Source: Megaustenia siamemsis
Lineage: Eukaryota > Mollusca > Gastropoda > Stylommatophora > Ariophantidae
DNA length: 64,000 nucleotides
Reading direction: 5' to 3'
NCBI GenBank assembly: GCA_032433765.1
Contig: JAVIAB010000159.1
Coordinates: 56,090,333-56,154,332, forward strand
The notes under the pieces are model-generated. The model was not told the origin of the DNA. It made no database searches and worked only from the letters and a program-made list of their open reading frames with translations. Below, in pieces: positions 34,301-46,035 of this stretch. How positions within the stretch are numbered: the first letter of the stretch is position 1; every line of letters begins with the position of its first letter. Made by a program: the position numbers and the translations under genes.

Positions 34301-34910
34301 CGATCCAGAAGTTTCCAGTATAAGCACATTATTTAGCTGTCCTCCTTTGTTTGTTAAACTGTCACTATACCTTATAGACAGGTGTACGTTACAACCAACC
34401 ACTTGCTACTAGCTACCAGCTTTATCTCAGCACTGACAGTTTGTGTGTGTTCCCGACTACAAGATTACATGAGTTTACACACATTTACTTAGCAGCGTCT
34501 CTTTGGTGGAATCGTCAAGGGCTCAAAGGCAATGGACAACATGTTGTATGTTGTAAATAGGACACGATAGACAACGGTTCTCAGGTAGGAACAGAGAGAT
34601 GGGGCTCTAAAATGCTGTAGGAATTAGTCAACAGACAAAAAAAAAGAATGGAGACGGGAACCACTAGTGGTAGGGGAGAGTGGAATAATACGAATGGAAT
34701 GATTCATATAGAGCAGCGATAACAAGATAGGAAAGGGGCCAAAGGTGGCAGTAGGAAGAAGTCATATAAATTAAACAGTCCAAGATAGGGTATAGGGAAA
34801 TGGGGCTGGGAAAAAAATAAAGACAGATTATTAAAAACGAGTGAAATTAGTTAGTCGTCTCATAAAGAGAGAGCCAAAACTGGCTATAGGCGGGATTTTA
34901 TGAGCTCAAA

Positions 34911-35063
34911 CTGAGGTCATTGGAGTAGAGAAGAATGATTCTGGTTACTGTGAGATCGTGCAGGCCTCGCTGATGATGTGGGGGGGGGGGTCAGACTGAG
35001 GTCATAGGAGTAGAGAAGAATGTTTCTGGTTACTGTGAGATCGTGCAGGCCTCGTTGATCATG
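34911..35063 (-). repeat. Local duplication in the PLE GIY-YIG region
   Basis: 34911-34979 recurs at 34996-35063 (offset 85 bp), separated by a G10 run. Both copies encode the same LHDLTVTRN stretch on the minus strand. Confidence 0.85.
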
Positions 35064-36712
35064 GGGGGTGAATTGAGTGGAGACTAGTGGTTTAGACTAC
35101 CTTGACATATTCTAGAGGTTCTTCACAAAAAAGTCACCGAAATGTCTGCCTGTTTTGCCTATTGGACGTGTTGTGCCATTGCTTGGAAATGATGGTTTAT
35201 CTCCAGTTATGGGAAACACAAATCTCAAAAACACCAATAGGAAAATTGATCTGATTGCTGTGTGATTTTAAATGGTCACGTTTTGTAGTCAGTCAGTTCA
35301 AAAGTTGCCTACCCATCGAGAGCGGGAGCGGTTGTTTAGAGCACTAGTGTGGATGTTATACATGACTCGTTGCAGGGGGATTGAAAGACCGATACTTGGT
35401 AATTGCCAAGACAAAAGACAAATCAACATGTGGTGGCCTTCAAAGTGGACGTCATCGCCCTGGTCACAGAGGCGCAGGAAACGTAAGTTGTGATAAAACA
35501 GGAGAATGTTACGACCTGATTTGGGTAGGAAGAGTAGTAGAGAATATATGAATTAGATCGATTAGTTTCCACAATAAAAGAGAGGTGAGGCCAGACGGGT
35601 AAAGAGAAACAGGACGGTAACTGATGAGGCGGAGAACGAGTACGAGATGGAGGGGTGACAAGAACACACAAACATTTTTTTTTAAACTGCTAAACCTTAT
35701 TTCGAAAGATCCTAAACTACGGAACCATCATCAATGTACCGCTAGTTCATCTCATGAAGGCGGCGCTGGTAGGAAGATGTGATTTGATGGTACGGGTACC
35801 TCATGAATAGACACGCATAATTAGGGGACATTTTATTGTTCACGGTGATGTCACTAGTGTGGTCACATATTTCATCGTTGAATTCAAGTTAAAGATGGCG
35901 CTGATTTCATCAGATAAACGGGACCGAGAATTGACTCTTATGAAGAACTGAAGTGTCGCCCTCGTGACGTATAGAAGTAAGGAGTGAACAGACATCAAGG
36001 ACACAGAGACAGTATGTCTTACCAGGTAGGGGAGAGAAATTAGTGATTATGTTTAAGGTGTGATTAATGGCATTAACCTATGAGTGAAGGCCCTTGACGA
36101 TGGGTTGTATGATGCTGTCAATGTAGTCTAATATATGTTCCTACTGACAAGAGCACATTGAGACTATAAGTCTGCCACAGGAGCCAGGTGTTTGAATTGT
36201 AGGTAGAACACGGAAGGAAGGCTTGTCTAAGTCAGAGACTTGAATGATAAGATTGGAAGTTCTATAGGAGAGGTGGCGGTCAATAAGTTCTAACACCGTG
36301 GGAAAGGATAACTTGTTTGTTGGTAACAATTTTGTCAGTCGGATAACGTCGACAGAATGTGTGGTTAGTGAATTGCCAATACTCCTCCAGATTGAGAGGT
36401 CTTTGCTCCAGACCACAACAGCGTAACTTTATTTCGTGAGATCCATGACAATGTCATCTCGTAGGTGGAGAATACAAATTGTCTGATATATCCCCGTGAT
36501 TGAGGTTTGGGCGATGTAATCTTCGTGGGGGCAAAGGAGTTTGTGTAAAAAATATGTATCCAATGAAAAGGACGTGGAGTTTAGTGTAGACTAGAAGCCG
36601 GGAAACCAGAGAAGTTGTCAACAGAAGGGGAAAGTGGGGACTGTTGATGGAAATGGAGAATTGATTGGTGGAGTTGGAATGTAAGGTTTTAAAATGTTGT
36701 TTACGGTCACTA

Positions 36713-36955
36713 CTGGGACACAATGGTACACGTTTCAAAACTGTTAGGAAGAAATCAGACAGGTGTAAGTTAGTAGGTATACAGACCGCCAAACTGGGAC
36801 ACAATGGGACACATTTAAAAACTGTTAGGAAGACATTAGAGAGGTGAAAGTCGGGGGCAATACAGACCGCCAAACTGGGGCACAATGGGACACGTTTCAA
36901 AACAGTTAGGAAGACATCAGAGAGGTGTAAGTCAGGGGGTATACAGACCACACAA
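36713..36955 (-). repeat. 81-bp tandem repeat (3 copies) in the PLE N-terminal region
   Basis: Starts at 36713, 36794 and 36875. 81 bp is 27 codons, so the frame stays open (36454-37041 minus) and reads LHLSDVFLTVLKRVPLCPS-type text three times. The repeated block is the conserved N-terminal RT motif of the Penelope-like element. Confidence 0.85.
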
Positions 36956-37027
36956 TCGGAGTGTACATGAAGAGTGGGGGAGGAGAGGGAGCAAGTGGAC
37001 TTCAAAGAAACGGGAACACAAAACAAT

Positions 37028-37260
37028 TGTTGACGCTTCAATCCACAAACGTCCTAACTCAGAAAACAAGATCAATGGAAATGGGTAAATGGAATATAGG
37101 TACGATCTACTACATCTAGGATGGGCGGAACTAGTCAAACAAGGAGAAATAAACAGCAGGATAAGAGGTGAAATGATACAAGAAAAAGAGGGATGTACTT
37201 TTATTATCAGAGAAGAGTGAGGAGAGCAAGGAGACCATGACTGTCTAGTGACTGCTTAAG
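37028..37260 (-). repeat. Penelope-like element pseudo-LTR, 5' copy
   Basis: Direct repeat of 34075-34300, diverged by substitutions and small indels. It contains GACGCTTCAATCCA in place of the GACGTTTCGGCCA of the other copy. Confidence 0.58.
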
Positions 37261-37496
37261 AACTTGAGAAGAGTTTGTCCAAAAAAGCCATCATATATTC
37301 ATATAATGAATAGTTCCCAGAAGTAGGAGGCAAGGCCTAGAGAGATGAGATAGTAGACGGGTGTCCAGATAGCAGAGCAATCACCAATGGCTAGAGATGA
37401 CGGGTCGAAAACGTCGCAGACTACAACGGGACTTTATCCTCTCCAACTCTCTCAAAGCACAAGAGTCTGATTTGAGATTGGAATTAGCCAGACAAA

Positions 37497-38898
37497 GTTT
37501 GTGTTGTCGGAGACAGGTGTGGATAATGATGAGATGGTGTGAGATTATGTTTGTGTTGTCGGAGACAGGTGTGGATAACGATGAGATGGTGTGAGATTAT
37601 GTTTGTGTTGTCGGAGACAGGTGTTGATAACGATGAAATGGTGTGAGATTATGTTTGTGTTGTCGGAGACAGGTGTGGATAACGATGAGATGGTGTGAGA
37701 TTATGTTTGTGTTGTCGGAGACAGGTGTGGATAACGATGAGATGGTGTGAGATTATGTTTGTGTTGTCGGAGACAGGTGTGGATAACGATGAGATGGTGT
37801 GAGATTATGTTTGTGTTGTCGGAGACAGGTGTGGATAACGATGAGATGGTGTGAGATTATGTTTGTGTTGTCGGAGACAGGTGTGGATAACGATGAGATG
37901 GTGTGAGATTATGTTTGTGTAGTCGGAGACATGTGTGGATAACGATGAGATGGTGTGAGATTATGTTTGTGTAGTCGGAGACATGTGTGGATAACGATGA
38001 GATGGTGTGTGATTATGTTTGTGTAGTCGGAGACAGGCGTGGATAACGATGAGATGGTGTGAGATTATATTTGTGTAGTCGAAGACAGGCGTGGATAACG
38101 ATGAGATGGTGTGAGAATATGATTGTGTAGTCGGAGATAGGTGTGGATAACGTTGAGATGGTGTGAGATTATGTTTGTGTAGTCGGAGACAGGCGTAGAT
38201 AACGATGAGATGGTGTGAGAATATGTTTGTGTAGTCGGAGATAGGTGTGGATAACGTTGAGATGGTGTGAGATTATGTTTGTGTAGTCGGAGACAGGCGT
38301 GGAAAACGATGAGATGGTGTGAGAATATGTTTGTGTAGTCGAGATAGGTGTGGATAACGTTGAGATGGTGTGAGAATATGTTTGTGTAGTCGGAGATAGG
38401 TGTGGATAACGTTGAGATGGTGTGAGAATATGTTTGTGTAGTCGGAGATAGGTGTGGATAACGTTGAGATGGTGTGAGAATATGTGTGTTTCGTCGGAGA
38501 CAGGTGTGGATAACGTTGAGATTGTGTGAGAATATATTTGTGTAGTCGGAGTCAGGTGTGGATAACGTTGAGATGGTGTGAGAATATGTTTGTGTAGTCG
38601 GAGTCAGGTGTGGATAACGTTGAGATGGTGTGAGAATATGTTTGTGTAGTCGGAGACATGTGTGGATAACGTTGAGATTGTGTGAGAATATATTTGTGTA
38701 GTCGGAGTCAGTGTGGATAACGTTGAGATGGTGTGAGAATATGTTTGTGTAGTCGGAGTCAGGTGTGGATAACGTTGAGATGGTGTGAGAATATGTTTGT
38801 GTAGTCGGAGTCAGGTGTGGATAACGATGAGATGGTGTGAGAATATGTTTGTGTAGTCGGAGTCAGGTGTGGATAACGTTGAGATGGTGTGAGAATTT
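37497..38898. repeat. 52-bp minisatellite, ~27 copies
   Basis: Units carry GTCGGAGACAGGTGTGGATA, ACGATGAGATGGTGTGAGA and TATGTTTGTGT. Left units have TTGTCGG and CGATGAG; right units have TAGTCGG, CGTTGAG and GAATATG, so variants change gradually along the array. At least one unit (38341) has lost a base. Confidence 0.95.
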
Positions 38899-39029
38899 GG
38901 TGCTTTTGTTTCTATAATTTTAAAAGTAAGGTAGAAACGCAGTTCAGTAGAAACAGTTTCGATAACTGGATGTGTCTACTGAAAATGAAGAACTGAGACT
39001 TGTAAGTTGTAACGGGAGTGAGAGTAAGC

Positions 39030-40210
39030 AGGTGTGTCTAATGAAGATGGAGATCAGATAGTAGAAGGCACACTCTGAGCGAGTAAATGGGCGTGTATAA
39101 TGAAGATGGAGAAGGCACACTCTGAGAGAGTAAATGGGGCGTGTATAATGAAGATGGAGTAACGAAGGGGAAAAGGCATACTCTGAAAGAGTAAATGGGC
39201 GTATCAAATTAAAATGAAGAATTCATGGGGAGAAAAACACATTTGAAAAGAGTAAATGGGTGTGACTAATAAACATGGAAAAATAATTCTGAGACGGCTC
39301 ATTCTGATAGTGCAAATGGGCGTGTCTAATGAAGATGTATAATTGAATGGGATAGGGCACAATATGAGAGAGTATATGAGCGTGTCTAAAGAAGATGGAG
39401 AACTAATGAGGAGAACGCACAATCTGAGAAAGTAAATGGGCGTTTCCAATGAAGATGGGGTGCGTTTGATAAGAGGGCTGACTCGGTTAGAGTAAATGGG
39501 CGTGTCTAAAGATGGTGGAGAAATGATGGGAATAAGACACTCGGAGAGAGTTAATGGGCGTTTATAATAAGGATTTAGAAATGATGAGGAGAAGGGAAAC
39601 TCTGAAAAAGTAAATGGGTGTATTTAATGAAAATGGAGATCTGATGGTGAGAAGCACATTCTGCGGGAGTAAATGGTTGTGTCTAGTGAAGGCAGAGAAC
39701 TGATGGAGAGAAGGCAAACACAGAAAGAGTAAATAGACGTGTCTAATAAAGATGAGGAATTAATGTGAAGAAGGCAAACTGTGAAAAAGTAGATGAGCGT
39801 ATCTTGTAAAGATGAGGAATTAATGTGAAGAAGGCAAACTGTGAAAGAGAAAATGGGCGTGTCTAATAAAGATGAGGAATTAATGTGAAGAAGGCAAACT
39901 GTGAAAGAGAAAATGGGCGTGTCTAATAAAGATTAAAGATTTCATTGGAAGTAGGCACACTCTGAAAGATTCAATGGTCGTATTTAATGAAGATAGAGAT
40001 CTGATGGAGAGAAGCACACTTTGCGGGAGTAAATGGACGGTTCCAATGAGGATGGAGCGCTGTGAGGAGAAGACAGACTCGGACTTAGTTAATTTGCGTA
40101 TCTAATGACGATGGAAGTCTGATGGGTGAAGGCGCAAGTGAGAGCAAATAGACGAGTCTAATGAATTTGATGAACTGAGAGCAAGAAGGCACAACGCGAG
40201 TGAGAGTCAA
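39030..40210. repeat. ~60-bp degenerate minisatellite
   Basis: Repeated AGTAAATGGGCGTGTCTAAT followed by AAGATGGAGAA and GAAGGCACACTCTG. Cleanest at 39780-39950, where the period is exactly 60 bp. Around 20 diverged units. Small frames on the minus strand here are by-products. Confidence 0.85.
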
Positions 40211-40559
40211 TATGAGCGAGTATTAGTGGTTGGAAGAAAATAGGGGGCAAGGTGTCGAATATATGACCCTTTTCGTCTTGTCAGATGGTCTAGTGGAGGC
40301 TATTGTGCATTTTTTTTAGGTTTTGTTTCTGTCGCGCAGCTTCTCTCGTGGCTAATTCTACCAATATTTGACAAACACACGGCCACAGAATGAACAAGTC
40401 AGGCTCACTGATACACATGGTTTTCCATCCTCTTTCATGAATCATTTCTCTTCTAAGTTTAAGGTGTAGAATAAGGGTATAGTAAATTTAAAAAAAATAG
40501 CGCGATAGGATGCTATGTATGCAAATGTTGGGCAAGCTTACTAAAGTAAGTTTTATAAC

Positions 40560-40760
40560 AAAGGTTTTCCCCAGGGAAAAAGATAAAGAGGAAGACCAAT
40601 GAATTCTTGGAGAAGACATATTGAAGCTGAGATGAAGATGATAGGGAGGGCATGGAACGATCTTAATAGAATGGCAAGAAACATATTGCTTGTTTGAAAG
40701 TGGTCGTTGAAGACATGTGCACCACAGGGTGCTGAAAGGTTGAAGAAGAAGAATAATAAG
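40560..40760 (+). pseudogene. RTE element C 3' fragment
   Basis: Matches 9650-9835: KRKTNEFLEKTY-type DNA corresponding to RGRPRNSWRRQIETEMKMMG, then a decayed LCS end. Ends in a GAAGAAGAATAATAAG tail. Confidence 0.7.
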
Positions 40761-41430
40761 ATTAAAAAAAAGAAGCAGAATAAGAAGCGGAAGACATAGG
40801 TAGCTTGGTTGCAAATTATGAACATTTCCAGTAACTAACTTTTCGGTACGTTGGTAGCTAACAAACAAAATCAAAACTAACCTGTTTTCTTACTCACTAG
40901 TCACCTAATTATATTTCCTCTTTTATTACAGATACATCAACATTGTAATCAATAATTAAGTAAATAATTCTCCAACTTGTTATGTTACATGTTTCTGTAG
41001 TTGTGTAACTAGCTATATCAGTAGACATTAGTATCAACAGCTTGTTATTTAAAATTATATAAATAAATAAATAATTTAAACAAAACGTCTTTTACAATAA
41101 TTAACCAGCTAATAAATAAATTAATTGCTAATCTAAACGCCAACACAACTAATGAACTAGCCAACTATAACTTTATCAGCAACATTAAGTAAGAAGCGAA
41201 CACAAAAAAATGATTGAAATTGTGTACGTCCAGTTTAGCAGACACAACAATTAGTGGCTAGACTAACAGCGAAACAATTCGATAAAAAAATAGTTTCCTA
41301 AATTAATATTTAAATGCAATATTTAAAACGCGCATCCGTTTTATAATTTAAAATATCACAATGTGAAATATTCCTAACATTTTTAAAAACTTAATGCAAA
41401 GTACAAAGCGAACGAGTTGCCGATAGAGAC
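40761..41430. other. AT-rich non-coding, intron-like
   Basis: No repeats or coding frames of note between the RTE fragment and the candidate leader exon. Confidence 0.4.
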
Positions 41431-41443
41431 AAGTTACACTTAC

Positions 41444-41498
41444 CGCCAGGAATGAGAACCGCTGTCAAACTGATGTAAAATGTCATGTAGAAGGACAT
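41444..41498 (-). CDS. GRL101-like: Candidate first exon of R2 (signal peptide), phase-1 donor
   Basis: ATG at 41498-41496 opens 18 codons reading MSFYMTFYISLTAVLIPG plus one base, followed by a consensus donor GGTAAGT (GT at 41443-41442). The hydrophobic run is what a secreted or membrane protein leader needs. Phase 1 fits both R2 (acceptor at 30726) and R1 (acceptor at 18304), and both receptors lack a leader in their large exons. The intron to R2 would be 10.7 kb. A TATATTT at 41588-41582, ~85 bp upstream, could be a core promoter. Not proven; short exons are easily mimicked by chance. Confidence 0.55.
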
Positions 41499-43900
41499 CT
41501 TGTACTAAACACAAGCATGGAACCTCGCTGTGCTTGTCAACGCGACTAGACGAGCTCTGTCTGAGGTTGTGTGGCGGAATGAAATATAGAATTAAAACAG
41601 AAGCATATATGAAAGACTGGTTTCTTTGTGGGACCTACTTGTTGTCATCAACAGGGCAGTTTTGCTCTTCGCTGAAATATCTAAATTGTAAAGAAAATGA
41701 AAGTACAAAGGGATTCTGCTCAACAATGGAAGGGTTTATGTTGTCAAGTGTTCTCATTTCTAGAATATAGAATGTTCCAGAGAATAATAGAGTATATGAA
41801 AGTCAGAAATTGTGTTCCATAACATTCTAGAAATGAAAAGGCGGAAATCTGGAAGTATCGGCATGGCACAGGGCGCCCTCCCACGGACTGAGTATTGAAG
41901 ACATATTATAACTACTGATAACAACGCTAAACTCGATATCTGCCTCTGACTGCGGCGTATTTCTTAGGCCAAGGACAAAAAGACGATGAGAAAGACGACA
42001 ATTCCCATGTTCGCTATTATCTTCGTGCGTTCACTGACGATAAATCTGAGAAGTTAGAAAGTACTTACACTTGTTGACGTTGTACTTCAAGATTGTTGTT
42101 TCCTTACATCTACCACACTGAACAAGTTAGAGATTGTCTTTCTTCAAAACATAAAATCTTCAATATTCTCTCAAGCGTTGAAACTTGGTCTACATTTGAG
42201 CTCTAGAATATTTTACAAACAACCTCGTCATATCATCATCATGTGCACTTAAGAAAATGTTTACTTCAAACATTTAAGATATTATCTTTCTATGAACGTG
42301 GAAAACTTTAGAAAAATAAAAATAATATCGTACAGCAATCTCTAGAACATGAGCCACGTATTTGTTAGACAATTATTATCACGTCTTGCACATACAGAAA
42401 TTATATGAAAAACCAACATCATCATCATGTATGTAGCATATTTAATTGTTGGAACATGAGTAACGCATTTGCCACGTACACACTACAGCGATTTAAAGAA
42501 AAAAATAATTAGCGAACAACTCATGATCACACAACATTTGAAACATTATCATAGAGCTAGAGTATCATGATCATGTTACCTATAAAGAATGTAGACGATG
42601 AGTTGAAACATTAAAATTATCGTCATCGTTGGCTGCCATATTTTAATGTGAGGTTTAAAAGGACAGGAAGAGACCATCTCTGTTCTAGTAGCGACTTTCC
42701 TCAGGTAAACACAACTCTTGTATATTGAAAGTTCTGACTTCGTTTCTTTAGTTGACATTATATTGTATCGTCTAAGTATAGAAACGTGTCTTCTAGGGGG
42801 CTTTCCTTTATTAGTTGTTATGAAACTACATTCTAGGCTCGGATGTTGTACCATTAACATATAATAATGTCTACAAGCATAATGAACCAGCAACATATAT
42901 ACTTATTTACTACAGACTTTCTTCTTTTGTTCACAATAATCTATTCATATGCCTTATGATGTTTAGACCTTCACGAACAAGTCGGTGCGATACAGTAATT
43001 CACAGAGTCTCTATGTTTCTAAGTTTCTTCTAATTGATTAAACGAAATTTGATTTTGAATAAAGTTTATGGTTTCTGTAGCGAGATTTCGGCTGCTTGTG
43101 GTGCGTCACTAACTGAGGTAATATCCGTTTTGTTCTCGGGTTTGTTGAGAGTGACAAGGCTGTCACCTTGATAATTTCTTCTGCCTCCTATTGTTCTGGA
43201 CAACGCAACTTGAAAAGTGGCTGTTGAAGTCTAAAGCCGGTTTGTATTGTTGGATGGACGATTTCAGGTGAATATCTATGATAGGTAGGCGGTAGTTTTT
43301 GCATTCATGGCGAGTTTTTTTCTATGAAATTCGGACTGATTATGATGTATTCTATGGCAGGCAGTTAGACTCATAAGATTCCAAGGCTGGGATCTTATTC
43401 ATGATAGCGATTAGCACTCATCTTCTGGGTCCACCTCTTTGGTCTTGTCTGAACACTTCATACCCCTATGAACGAATAAGTGCGCATTTGTGAGATGGGT
43501 TACCTGGATACATCAATTTCATGTTCTTAAATAAAATATTATGTTTTATTTTTGTTGTATGTTACTCAATAGAAGATCAGATGCATCGTTATTATTATCC
43601 CATGCTTTATATAGTCCTTGGTGTTATCCCTGTTTAGCCAAGTCTGGAATAAGTAACTCCAGGTTAAATTAGAGTCTGGTGTGTAGAATGTGCTGTATCA
43701 CGTAGATGTTCGCTTGTTATTCTCACGACACTTTGTGAACAAGTGTTCTGATTTCGGTGCTTGATATTTCTTCACAGAATGACTCATTCTATAAGCAGAT
43801 TGCTTTTCTATTTTTCTTAACTCCAAATGCCCATATTTAATGTAGGGCTTTGTTGCCTTTGTCTGTGTTCCAACGGGAACTTCCGCAGGGCAGCGGTGAT
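41499..43900. other. Non-coding region upstream of the leader exon
   Basis: AT-rich; no recognised transposon or repeat array. It would contain the promoter of the receptor unit if the leader exon is real. Small open frames at 42576-42896 and 43698-43919 (minus) match nothing I know. Confidence 0.35.
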
Positions 43901-44029
43901 TAGACATTATGTGTGTCATTCACATTGATGACCTTTCGCCTGAAGTTATTTTTGGCTTTCGAGGCCCACCTGAGACTATGGTGAAGGCAATGGTGGTTCT
44001 TGAGAAGGCTCCACACGTCACAAAGTCTT

Positions 44030-44033
<4 letters not shown>

Positions 44034-44098
<65 letters not shown>
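44034..44098. repeat. (GA)n microsatellite
   Basis: About 30 GA dinucleotides with one A interruption near the right end. Confidence 0.98.
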
Positions 44099-44100
<2 letters not shown>

Positions 44101-44998
44101 CCAATATGCGGTAGTGGCGTAGCTTTCGCTATAATTAGTTTTCGATATCCACAATTCCACATTTTCCAGTCAGGTAGAAGAATCGTGTAACACTTACTTT
44201 CCAACGAAATAAACAATTTAGTGGCGCATTTAGCAAGCAAACTTTCGGCCCCGCCATCGTGCATGAAGTCCAATCACTGGAGATTCTTTGCTTTATTATT
44301 TTGTTGTATGGCGTCATCATATCACTTCAGACGTACCTACATATGTTATAATCTTCTCCTAAATATGTTCATCGGCACGAGGAGACTTACTGTTCCACTT
44401 ATGTCTTGGTTACCAATTCCTTTCGCGCGTCCAGAATAACGTTCTTTCCTGACAAAGCCTTTCTTTACCCCTTGCTCCCACACCCCTAGAACGACAAAGT
44501 TTCACTTCTACTTCACCGATCCCCATTACACCTGTGGTTGTTAAAGATGTATGTTCTATCCAATGGCTTTAATCTACTATTCTCGCTGAATTGGTAAAAC
44601 CATTGCTCATTCTTTGACTCCAACACCAGCGTTACTAGGTACGGACACAAGTTTAATATTGCAGTTCTTAATGACTCAAGCAGTTGCCCGCTCGAGCCCT
44701 TTTGAACTTTACAGGAACAAGAACATTGAATAACTTACTACGCAGAAATGACTGTCATCGTGAGATTCAGCTAGATTGAATTACTTTAGTTGTCAATGTA
44801 CCCATCTTCATTTGTTGCCATTATTTAGATGTCATTACCTGCATAATTAGTTATGTCAATGGAACGTGCAGTAACTGCTGATACTCTCCATTGATGAAGC
44901 ACCACAGAATCAACTTTATAATCAACGCGTGTCAATAAAATGTTCACATATAAGGGCATTGGCTCCAGTCTTAATCACAGCCTGGTTTTGTTCTCAGC

Positions 44999-45000
<2 letters not shown>
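44099..45000. other. Non-coding stretch
   Basis: Nothing recognised. Confidence 0.35.

Positions 45001-45047
<47 letters not shown>
45001..45047. repeat. (CT)n microsatellite
   Basis: About 23 CT dinucleotides. Confidence 0.98.
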
Positions 45048-45189
45048 GAGTGGCCAAAGCAAAAAGTTTAGTAGAACTGGGAACCCGAGTACTTATTTCG
45101 TACATGATTAATGTTAGACAACCCGTACTCTAATTTAACAGTACTCTCAGCCAGACCTATCTTTGACTTCCCGATCCTTGATCTGTTTT

Positions 45190-45455
45190 CCTTACATGAA
45201 GTCAGCTTCTCCCATGGCAGACGTTCCTGATCAAAACGTTTCAGAAGGGTTCACCTCCAGATCTTGCATCTGTTCTCAAAAGTGTAAACAATGTGGAAAG
45301 ATAATAAATTGAATTTGCCATACATAAGGTATCGCTCGTGCATCTCATTAAAATTGACATGGCTTCATTTTGTACCATTTCGATTCTATCAAAATGAGTC
45401 GCACTAACTGTGTGAATGGATGTGACTTACTCTATAGGCTACAGGACAAATCTCC
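45190..45455 (-). pseudogene. Family A-like LINE relic (RT thumb region)
   Basis: Minus-strand TVSATHFDRIEMVQNEAMS parallels TVSTTQIDRLEKIQNEAMR of the element at 1595-4510 and is followed by a decayed CTRDTPCVA-like stretch. Frames are broken; clearly older than the other A copies. Confidence 0.6.
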
Positions 45456-46035
45456 GGGGAAAAAAAAAAACACACACACCAGACATCAATATAAGTGTGT
45501 CATGACATTCATCGCTGTTAACCGCTGCGTGTTTTGTTAATACACACTGCCTTGGAAACGCAAGATGCGATAACATTTCACTCCGAAATATATCATCACA
45601 TTGGTTTCCATTATTTCATCTCTATGAGCTTTCACATCTGGCTTGTCTGTGTTATTGCTATTATTATTAAGGGACAAACATGTCGCTGCAGATTTTCCTG
45701 GTTTAACTAGAGGTAAGTGAATGTGATGTCACGGACATTCGATAGAGTTCACATTGTGATTATGGGCCTTACTTTAAACGTTCATTTGTCCTATAGTACA
45801 CTCTTCTCGTCCATTATTAAGCTGTACCTTCTACATAAAGAAGCTTGACAGCCTGCCCTATTTAAATTATCAGTTATTGTGATAGTACTCTCTAGTCTTG
45901 TTTCAACAGCCACATTCTCCTTCTCAACAATCTCGTATTTTCATTCTAGTCAATCTCCAGCGTATTTCCTTGTTTTCTCTTTCACGTTGGCCGTTATGGC
46001 GCTAATCGTTCTTTTATCTCGATGTCAGAAACATT
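45456..46035. other. Non-coding stretch before the 18-bp array
   Basis: Nothing recognised apart from a short A/CA-rich run near 45462. Confidence 0.35.

Larger units (their letters stand above)
34075..37260 (-). mobile_element. Penelope-like element, decayed, with terminal direct repeats
   Basis: Minus-strand remnants of a Penelope-type RT come in the expected order. First is the N-terminal LHLSDVFLTVLKRVPLCPS (NLS...LSxGLxFCP type). Next are SFRVLPTIQTPGSCGRLIVS and EHILDYIDSIIQPIVKGL, then a broken TLDVxSLxTxI block and the catalytic RYIDD near 35715-35742. A GIY-YIG-type tail (IGKTGRHFGDFFVKNL, then LHDLTV) closes it at 34930-35180. Stops and frameshifts are everywhere. Direct repeats (34075-34300 and 37028-37260, e.g. 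ACTAGT-x-GGAGAAATAAA and GGGATGTACTT) bracket it, as in the pseudo-LTRs of this class. Confidence 0.72.

Noticed and set aside
36454..37041. 195-codon frame as an independent gene
   Set aside because: It consists of an 81-bp triplication within a decayed Penelope-like RT region.
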